From Drosophila persimilis (taxonomy: Eukaryota; Arthropoda; Insecta; Diptera; Drosophilidae), in the NCBI RefSeq assembly GCF_003286085.1, contig NW_020825324.1, forward strand, positions 2,108,001-2,172,000: a stretch of 64,000 bases of DNA, read 5' to 3'. Of the stretch, positions 56,052-64,000 are shown one piece after another. The notes beneath the pieces are model-generated. The model searched no databases and was not told where the DNA came from. It saw only the letters and a program-made list of their open reading frames with translations. Each line of letters starts with the position of its first letter. The stretch's first letter is position 1. The position numbers and the translations under genes are program-made.

Positions 56052-57672
56052 TTTAACGTGATGTAACCATTTGTTTAAAATCCACATACAAATTAGCAAA
56101 ATATTAATTGAATCCCTTTCAGATTTCGGATGATGCTCTAGCCCGAATCGTATAATGTTACGGTTTTATTCAACGGAGAAGATGGAGGTTGAGGGATCGT
56201 AGCCAACGATATCACATATCTGGTGGAGCTCGAAAAACCGCAAGAGATCTTGGAGAACATGCGAAAGATGTGCCCAGTAACCTGAATATACATCGCTTCA
56301 AAAACATTAGAACCCTACAGAGACCTCAGTAACTCCAGTCATCAGATTTGTTCTACGGCGTACATATGTATTTCCTATGGATCCTTTTGCAAGTCATTAC
56401 CCAATCCACATTTAAGCAGATGAAATAAACGTTTGTTTTTGGCGAAACTATTTAGAAAATGTACATGTGATCATGTATGTACTTTTATAAGACAGCCAAC
56501 ACAGACCGCGATCGATGGGAAAAATATAGAGAGACAGAGAAGTACCACCACCGCTAGTTATAGTTATATCCTCCTTTCACCTAATGACCATTTTGATTAG
56601 AATACATCAATACTTATGTATATATGCGCTCTCTATGAGTACATGAGCAACCACCCTTAAGAGCTAGTCCCCACTGGGAGAGATAGTCGTATCGACAGTC
56701 GAGGACGAGAGTGGCTGACAGACTTTGCCATTAAAGCACTGATCAATTGGACCTATTGGACGATTTCCATTAACAAACGAAAATGCCACGACACCACGAG
56801 AAGACCACAAAGGGGTCCTATTCCTAAGTGCATAGACGAATCGAAATGTATTGGCAGAGCAACGAATTTTCCAGATTTCCAACTTTTGAATTCTCGAGGG
56901 GAACGCTCTCTGAACGTATTATGGTTATTATGGTCTTGTGGCACGACCTTGAGCAGAAGACGAATCTGCACAAGAATGAAGAGATTGTGGCCCTCAACCA
57001 GCTTATGTTTGTACTGCCGAGAGGCCTGGACATACCTATGTATATAATAATATTAATGGCAAAATAAAGCACATTTCTGCGGGCAAACGTGTATTGTTCA
57101 GGTGCGCATGTGGGGGCTTAGGCAACTAGAGGAGGATTCTGTCTGCAGGCTACCATAGAAAGGTGCTATATACTTTTATGGCCCAGGTAGCCAGCCCCCC
57201 AGCTTTGGGTTAACATGGTTAACACTGACTTCAGCGGGCTTGGTTAACAAATAATGGACAGCAGCAACAGCATTTACGAGTGCCTCTGGCAGAGGCTCTG
57301 CTTCATCTAGCCATCAGCCCGTCTCTGTTCTAGCAATTAGTCAGCAGTTTACGGCCGTTATTCTTCTCGAGGGTAGTGCAAAGGGAGAGAGAGCATTTCT
57401 AATAGAAAAAAAAACACACACACATGGCGTTATCACAGTCAATAGACAATCACATTTTAAAGCGAGAGCAAACAAAATTTCAACACCACAAAATATCAGC
57501 TCTAAGTAGGCCAGGATTCAGTTGGATTTCTTCTTCGAATTTGTATGTATTTCATTTTTTTTCTTCATGGAAGATATCCCCACGAAGTGATGGGCTGTAA
57601 AGAGAATTGTTTGGAATTTTATATGAGCTTTGATTTGTTTCCAGTCATTTGACTTTACCTAAAGACATATTT
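56052..57672. other. Interval with coding-like fragments in several frames
   Basis: At 56200-56290 one frame gives ITYLVELEKPQEILENMRKM with stops before and after; at about 56828-57067 a plus frame gives helical residues (IMVLWHDLEQKTNLHKNEE) but lacks an ATG and follows a TAA. Other frames here are also open. Either a worn pseudogene or chance. 57071-57672 holds nothing recognisable. Confidence 0.25.
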
Positions 57673-58200
57673 TTAAAAGTTGATCTTTTGATCGCTGAAC
57701 CACTCCCAGTCGCGGTTTGGGGGAATGTCCTTGGGGGGGCCGATGATCACCCCGAACTTGACAAACGGCTCTATATTTTTCAAATATTTATTCCACTGGT
57801 AGCTTGTGAGCCTGGAGCGATTGAAGAATAGCTTCTGAATGCACAGCTTCATTAGCCAATTGATTTCGAGGTAATTGGCGCCCTCCAGCATCTCACAGAC
57901 ATGGTTCAAGTCCCAGCGAAGGAACTCCTTGTCCCAATAGCCGGTGCGCACTTCGATCTCCAGGACTGAGATGGGATACGGCTTGGTCACCCAGGCGGGC
58001 TCCTCGTCGTCCTTGTGGAACTGGGCCCATATGAGGATCTTCAACAGCACCTCGCTGCGTACGCCGCGCAGCGGTATGACGACGTCCTCCGCGCCATCGT
58101 CAGGGCAGGCGCTGCACATCGCGCGTATCACGCTGGAGCGATTCATCAGTTCCAGCTCGGCACGAATGGTTTTTCCGTCTTTTGTCTCAAAAGAAATCAT
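57673..58200 (-). CDS. Skp1-like SCF adaptor, intronless and divergent
   Basis: Product of 175 residues from the ATG at 58200 (the open frame extends three codons upstream to a TTG). Skp1 links cullin-1 to F-box proteins in SCF ubiquitin ligases. N-terminal BTB/POZ-like part: FETKDGK, a VIPLRGV block (41-47), VLLKILIWAQFHKDD (51-65), the counterpart of the Skp1 ILxKVIxWCxHHKDD signature. C-terminal part: GYWDKEFLRWDLNHVCEMLEGANYLEI (88-114) matching the DxxFLKVDQxTLFELILAANYLDI helix, and a terminal NRDWEWF where Skp1 has REENEWC. The insert EPAWVTKPYPISVLEIEVR is normal in length, but many usually invariant residues differ and the C-terminal helices are diverged, so F-box binding may be altered. 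Single-exon, typical of the fly SkpC-SkpF retrogene group, often germline-expressed. Confidence 0.85.
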   Translation of the reverse strand: MISFETKDGKTIRAELELMNRSSVIRAMCSACPDDGAEDVVIPLRGVRSEVLLKILIWAQFHKDDEEPAWVTKPYPISVLEIEVRTGYWDKEFLRWDLNHVCEMLEGANYLEINWLMKLCIQKLFFNRSRLTSYQWNKYLKNIEPFVKFGVIIGPPKDIPPNRDWEWFSDQKINF

Positions 58201-60790
58201 TTTAATCAAATTTTTCGGGTGTTTTCAAACTCAGACAATGTAATTTTCATCTGTAATTTTCGAATCCTGGCCTACTTGGTGCCGACAATTTTCCAACCTT
58301 AACCCCTGTTCGAAATCTAGCCCCATTCGGGCTGACACCCCTGGCCGGGGTGGCAATACGTGTCGTGTGCAGCATGTTGCGTGTTGTGTTTTTGTTTTGG
58401 ACAATTGTTGCTGGTGTTGCCAGTCGTGGTTCGACTCTTGTTGCTCTGGCTCTCGTTCTCTTGCTCTCTCTGGCTCTTGAGAGTTTTCGAGAACAACTTG
58501 TTGATTGTCTTGCCATCTCAATCGCTCGCAACATGCTCGACAGCGAGTCTGGTATAATGGTGGAAACTCCAACAGGTTGCTTCTCAGCAACTTTTGGGCC
58601 CGGCCTGGGGGATGTGAGTCATGAGTCATGTCATGACCTACGGCAATCAACAGTCAACTACTGCCATTGTCCGAGATATTAATTACTTCAAATACACGCC
58701 GATAGATAGACTATATGCTGAAATATAGATACTTCGATAAAGACTGTACAAAGAGAGATAAATATGCATCTGCATGTGGTTGTGTTCAATGTAATAGAGC
58801 TGAAATATTGAATTTTAGTCTTTAGTAGAATCAATAACCGACCGAACAGCTGTTTCGTCCGTTCGTAGAATAGGACTGGTCCCCACATAACTGCTCCGTG
58901 TTCCGCCTATCGGGCGGCCCAGATCTCTTAACCGCAATGCCAGACCAGAAGCGATCAGCTTTCAGCGACATCCCCAGTGATTACCGATTCTCCGGAAATC
59001 GAGAAAAACACACATACTATTCCCGTTAGCAATAACAAAAACAGAGCTCACGAAAGTACATTTTGGTTTTCTTATCGCCCAAAACTTGGGGGCTTTCAAG
59101 CAGGTCTTTCGATTTATCCTTTGACAGAACCGAACACACATTTCCATTCAAATGTTCTAAAGAAGAAACAGCTTTCGTACACTTAATTTATCAATATTGT
59201 ATGTATTTTCGCGTATTTAGCGGTGACCAAAGGTCACTGGAGAAAGCCTGACCTATGCAAACTTGAAGAATAAGAGAGAAAGAAAAGAAAACGCAGTCCA
59301 AAGATAGTTTCATTCGTTAAGCATGTTCTCGGCCTGAATCGCCAAGGCCGAGAATTCGAGCGCTGTGCAACGTGCTTCGTCTGATATGTCGCATACGTAT
59401 ATTTATCTTAAGAATTTTCTGATCTCATTTTTGGTACTGCGATGGCCAAGAAAATATATGGGTAGATCGCTTATTTCAATGGGAAAATGGGATCCAATGA
59501 ACAGGAAACAGTCATAAGGAGTCGAGTAACAAATTAGACCAACCCGAGGTTCTATCTATGGTCCTATTGTTGAGTTGCTTGCAGGCTCCAAGATAATTCG
59601 TTTTCCAGTTTTCAAGTGCAGTGTTACGAATCCCCCTCTCAAGCCTTTAAAGCCTCTCTCACCACGCCACTGTTCTTTGAGCCGGCTTGCTCGCAACCTT
59701 CGAACATGCTGCGAGCCGGCTGGCAGCGTCGTCTCGAGCGGGGCTCGACCCTAACCCTCTCTCAAAACTCACACCTGAACGCAAAACTGAGTCGTGAGAG
59801 AGCTCGAACAAAACACAACCACCGGCTGAGCCCGCTCTAGGCTCGACTCGAACCTCTTGGTTATGGAAAGGTATGGACAGCGAGAAAAAACGGGCCAGCA
59901 ACATGAACGGCACGCCATACGAACCTCACCTCACCTGTTGCTCGCCTCAATGTATGTCACAGTCAGAGCATGCAAGAAGAAAGGTAAGGCTTGCGGCCTG
60001 CACGGCCTGTATATGGCTGGTCGTTTGCCGTACCTCGTTTGCAGGGCCACCGCAGTATGCGCCATCCAGCAACATGGGGCCGACTGGGGCAACATCTGTG
60101 CAAGCAACATGGCCACTGACCACCAGCAACATTCGAAGCGTGCACGGCCTTGCCGCCCCATTAACGCCCCAGACGCTCCGGAGCGTTGTCGTGTGAACAC
60201 GGTCGTCAGCCAGCGCGGCAGAGTAGTCCCCCCCCAAAACGCAGAGATTCGTTCAACGTGTGTGGCGAAAAGCCGAAACGAACTGCTGCTAAATTCAAGG
60301 CAAATCTGAGCGGAGGAAAATTAAGCGAAATTTAAGCGTAACGTAAAGATCCAAGAAATCTCTGGCTTGCTTTAAATAAATATATTTTTTTTGTTGTTGT
60401 TCAAGTGAGTGTGCGGGAAATATTTGCGCAAATTGATGTCACCTCTTTTTGTTTTTGTTTTGCTGTGCTGCAGATATGTAAACAAGAAAAAATTGTGCCA
60501 ATTCCACAGAAATAGTTCATGCGACAAAAAAAAAAAAAATAATAAAATAAAATACACACACAAATGCGAATGCAAATGCAATTGAAACAAAAGAAACCGA
60601 ATTCCGAGACCGAAACCGAAACCGCAAATTAAGGCCACACAAAGGGGCAGCAGGCCAGAAAAGGAAGTTTGGAAGCCAAGTCTCCCGTCTCCGATTTGGC
60701 CAGAAAGAAAGCGAACCATCGAACGATCGAACAGTTTGTTGGCGGCAGCGCAGCGTGGCTTTCGCCACTTTGCGAGCAACTTCCTTTTTT

Positions 60791-60825
<35 letters not shown>
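60791..60825. repeat. AGCC tetranucleotide repeat
   Basis: Eight or nine AGCC units. Confidence 0.95.
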
Positions 60826-60995
60826 AGCGAAACCAGTCTCGAAAACGATCAGTCACAGTCCTAGTCGCACGGCCAAGTCCCAAGTCCCAAGATCCCATGA
60901 GAAACATCAAAAACGTAAACAAAACGGCAGAAGCAGCAGAAAGCCCCCACCAAAAGTGATTTGCAAGTCCTCTCCGGCAGACATCCTCGAGTGTG

Positions 60996-61020
60996 ACCCG
61001 ACCCGACCCGACCCGACCCC
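60996..61020. repeat. ACCCG pentanucleotide repeat
   Basis: Four to five ACCCG units. Confidence 0.9.
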
Positions 61021-61367
61021 TCTACCATCCGGTGGAACTGGTGAAAGTTTCCCGCACTCAAAACTTAGAATTCTCTTCATTTTCGGTCTCTCTTTATTTT
61101 GCTGCTTGATAAATGAGTCGCCGGCTGGTGGCCCCAAGGCGGTAAATCATTTTCTGCTTGTGGCGGCGCACTGACAATTTCACAAATTTATATACACACG
61201 AGTATTTGCCATGAAGACCCTGAATAGACTTCCCGCCTCGGGAGGAGTCCAGTCCAGTCCAGAGTCCAGGGCAAAACAATCACGAATCGCAGCCAAAACT
61301 GCTGCTCTTTGTGGCAAGAACAAACTCCATTTCTGAACTAGTTCTGATCTGAATTCTGAGCTCGTTT

Positions 61368-61420
61368 CTAGCTCTAGCTCTAGAGCTGGAGCTAGAGCTA
61401 GAGCTTGAGCTTGAGCTTGA
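61368..61420. repeat. AGCTCT / AGAGCT inverted hexamer block
   Basis: CTAGCTCTAGCTCTAGAGC is followed by GGAGCTAGAGCTAGAGC and GAGCTT units, so the left half pairs with the right half. Confidence 0.8.
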
Positions 61421-61925
61421 AAGGCAGCCCATATTTGAACCGGTTTCAAGTGGTGGGAACTAGTTTCCTCCAATCTATCATCCAGGCCCAGCCTCGAGCA
61501 TCTTTTCAAAGTGTACTGTAAACAATTAGGTGGTTCCAGAGCACATATGTACAATGTATGTATGTTCTCCAAAACATAGTGAGAATTTCTTTGAGAGCAC
61601 ACAAGTTCCAGTTCCATTTCTCGAAGTTTTCCCCGATCCTCCAGCCGTCTAGAATATGCCAGGGAGATCGAATTACGTTACAAATTACAGATACATATGC
61701 AGATGCCATCGGTGGGGAGGGGAGTCGGCCCACTCCTCGAGCCCGCCCCCGGCCCCCCTCCCCAGAGCCCCGTGGATCTGGTGCTTCCCTCAGTGCCGGT
61801 TAGAAAGCCAATGGAACAAGTTTTGTTGACTGTGCAACTAATTTTCTAAATTGTTGTCGCTGATCGTTGAGCGTGGCAGAAAAATTATATGTATAGTACA
61901 TACATATACAAATATCTGTACATAC

Positions 61926-61956
<31 letters not shown>

Positions 61957-61958
61957 TG
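61926..61958. repeat. TATG tetranucleotide repeat
   Basis: Eight TATG units. Confidence 0.95.
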
Positions 61959-62742
61959 CCTATGTGTAAGGCCATATCGTCCTCTCCCATTTCGATGTAG
62001 ATGCTTATAGAAAAATCAAACAGAACCGGGCCTGAAACCCCAATAGAAGTTTTGGGGCCAAAATGAAAGTCTGCCAAGGCAAAAATGTGGCAAAAGGTAT
62101 AAGAAAATGGTAGAAAGAAGAGAGTGGTGAGTGGTGAGTGGTGAGTGGAGAGGAGAGAAGAAGTCATATGGCTCGGCTGTGGCCTCTGATCGATGGCCGC
62201 CCGCCATTATCATCATCATCATCATGACAACAGGCCAGGGCGGTCTTTCGTTTAGGATTATGATTAATCGAAATTTAATCAAAATTCTGGATATGTGATT
62301 TTGTTCTTTGGAGCACGCTTATTCTGTTTTATTTTTGAGTCGAAAATGTTCGATTTTTTAACCGGCTTAAGTGCGTCGTCATCATGTGCAAGCGGGATGG
62401 CTAGCTGCAGCAAGAACAAGATGAGCAAAAGTGGCCAAGACAAAAGAGCGAGAGAGAGACAGAGAAAGAGAAAGAGAGAGAGAGACCAGTTAATGGATTA
62501 GGAAGCGGCCACAAAGGCACAAGAGAACACACACTCTACCCCCTGCCTGCCTGCCTGCCCACAAGCGATCATGGAACACTCAACCGAAGACAGATAGGGA
62601 GAGAGAGAGAGAGAGAGAGAGAGCAAGAGAGAGCCGAATTTGATGGCCAAAAGGAAAGGTGAAAAGAGGCAACAACTTGGCTTAGATGTTGTTGATGATG
62701 ACGACGATGACTGTGTGAGACCGTGTCCGTGGCAGTCTATGT

Positions 62743-62747
<5 letters not shown>

Positions 62748-62783
<36 letters not shown>
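62748..62783. repeat. GT microsatellite
   Basis: About 17 GT units. Confidence 0.95.
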
Positions 62784-62784
<1 letters not shown>

Positions 62785-63757
62785 TACCTGTTTTTTCCAC
62801 ACACAAGTGCACACTTGCATACACACAATCACACACCTGTGTGGAATAAGCAAGCAGTGCCGTAGGCGACCCGATTTTCAAAGAGCGCCAGAAAGAGAGA
62901 GAGAGAGAGAGAGAGAGACAGAAGCAATAGAACCAAGAAAGAATCCATTGCCATGCGCTCGAGAACTATTACAAATCTGTTTAAGATACAACAAGAACAG
63001 GGGAGAAGCTATACAAAAAACAAATTAAGATTAAAGACAGACCTTAGGCGGTATAAAGAGAAATTGAGAGTTCCAGTAAACTGTGATTTTTTCCGACAGC
63101 CTTCCCTTCGAAGGGACCTGAAATCTGAATTTTCTTGTACCCAACGAGAAGATCTCAAGCAAATCAAATATTGTCGCCCCAACGCAAGGGGCGGTGGGAA
63201 GACACCCCACAACATGGCTCTCAATTGTCCGCTAATCCAAATTTCAAGATTTCAATGGCCTAAAATCAGGAATATGCAAAAGCAACAACAGAAGTGTAAT
63301 CTTCGTATGTAAAAATGTTCTCATTAAGTTCCCAAGAGATCATGATGATGTTGGCTCTCCCTCTCGCTCTCACCGTCTTTGTAGACATACGAAATAAGAT
63401 TTTTTTTTGTTTTTTTGCCGGTTGCCACACCTGAAATTCAACTGACTCTGAGCCGCTCTCCCGCTCTCTCTCTCTCTCTATTACGCTCATAATTGCGCCA
63501 ACGCAACGGCAGCTACGCAGAAGCAGCAGCAGCAACGGCAGCAGCGAAAGAACAAGAACAGTAACAGAAAGAACAACAGCAAAAGCAAAAGCAACAACAG
63601 CACCAAAACAGCGGAATAACGAAAGACTCCAGCAGGGAACTACTGCGTCGCGACGTGTATATGCGAGGGAGCGGGAGAGTAAGCGCTGCCGACGCTGATG
63701 CTCTGCCGACGCCAGCAGCGAGTTAGTTGCCCACCGGCGCCGCGACGGTGCTGTTGC

Positions 63758-63791
63758 TCAGTTGGTTTTCATAGGCGCGCCGTCGCAGTTC
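63758..63791 (+). promoter_or_regulatory. Candidate Inr + DPE core promoter
   Basis: TCAGTT (63758-63763) fits the fly initiator with A+1 at 63760. AGTTC at 63787-63791 lies exactly at +28 to +32 and fits the DPE consensus RGWYV. No TATA box is present. The preceding 250 bp are rich in CAGCAA/GAGC units, and the following sequence (to 64000) has no ATG-led gene, as expected for a 5' UTR of a gene extending rightward. Confidence 0.4.
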
Positions 63792-64000
63792 GTTCGCAGT
63801 TCGACGTGACAGAGAGAAAAGCAACGACAGTCAGACACGACACGCACGCACACAGACACACACACCCACCCACAACAAGAACCGTTTCGCGCGCGCGCTC
63901 AATATTTGTATGGCCACTGTTTTTTTTTCTGTTGTTTTTGTCGTGTTTCAAAGTTTGTGTTTTGGTTTTGATTTCGTTTTGTTTTTGTTTTTGTGGTGTG
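63792..64000 (+). other. Possible 5' UTR of a gene beyond the window
   Basis: Contains CA-rich (63833-63875), GCGCGC and poly-T/GTTTT tracts, similar to long leaders of fly developmental genes. No coding start is identified. Confidence 0.25.

Larger units (their letters stand above)
58201..63720. other. Non-coding interval with simple repeats
   Basis: No supported gene. Overlapping frames at 58231-58682 and 59857-60309 occur on both strands and match nothing. Repeats: CAGC array 60791-60825, ACCCG array 60996-61020, an AGCTCT/AGAGCT self-complementary block 61368-61420, TATG 61926-61958, GTGGTGA 62124-62150, CAT 62204-62225, GA 62599-62625, GT 62748-62783, GA 62894-62920. Confidence 0.5.

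Noticed and set aside
58420..58440. GGTTCGACTC, resembling a tRNA B box
   Set aside because: The last bases do not fit the B-box consensus and no cloverleaf or A box is found at the right distance.
59857..60309. 150-codon plus-strand frame
   Set aside because: Overlapped by four other open frames on both strands in GC-rich DNA; no signature; likely chance.
1..64000. CRISPR arrays, bacterial operons, rRNA genes
   Set aside because: The sequence is plainly an insect nuclear genome; no direct-repeat/spacer arrays and no rRNA-like stretches were seen.

Overview
This window looks like nuclear DNA of a Drosophila-type fly. It has short GT-AG introns, many CA/TG/GA microsatellites, an insect errantivirus (Ty3/Gypsy LTR retrotransposon with an env gene), AT-rich intergenic DNA with Drosophila-type dispersed repeats, and single genes of typical fly families. 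I lean towards the obscura species group because of the microsatellite density, but nothing here proves the species. Everything was read by eye; no database was consulted.

Layout. 1-190: possible internal exon of a minus-strand gene that leaves the window. 716-1418: dispersed repeat with short terminal inverted repeats. 4319-12175: complete errantivirus with 532-bp LTRs that look identical and a TGCA target duplication; its gag-pol junction and env are frameshifted. 12.2-33.5 kb: mostly non-coding, microsatellite-rich DNA with a few weak coding candidates (18.3 kb, 29.1 kb) and repeat remnants (19.3, 21.8, 23.3 kb). 33546-40835: perfect-looking 3645-bp tandem duplication. Each unit carries one intact, intronless 661-codon gene of the Ase1/PRC1/MAP65 spindle-midzone family plus upstream DNA containing a dispersed repeat. 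40.8-47.4 kb: no convincing gene. 47473-48079: two-exon minus-strand gene for a secreted DUF1091/DM8-like protein. 48538-51832: last two coding exons of a plus-strand gene whose product carries six RR-type (PKA-like) phosphorylation motifs. 55.9-57.1 kb: short open frames that may be a decayed or unrecognised gene. 57673-58200: intronless, divergent Skp1-like gene on the minus strand. 58.2-63.7 kb: intergenic or intronic DNA rich in simple repeats. 63.75 kb: candidate initiator plus DPE promoter pointing out of the window.

The recognisable host genes (midzone crosslinker, SCF adaptor, small secreted protein, basophilic-site phosphoprotein) show no sign of acting in one pathway. The strongest points for follow-up are the duplicated midzone gene bracketed by inverted pieces of one dispersed repeat, the young but frameshifted errantivirus with an extra tandem peptide repeat inside Pol, and the phosphoprotein exon flanked by inverted repeats.
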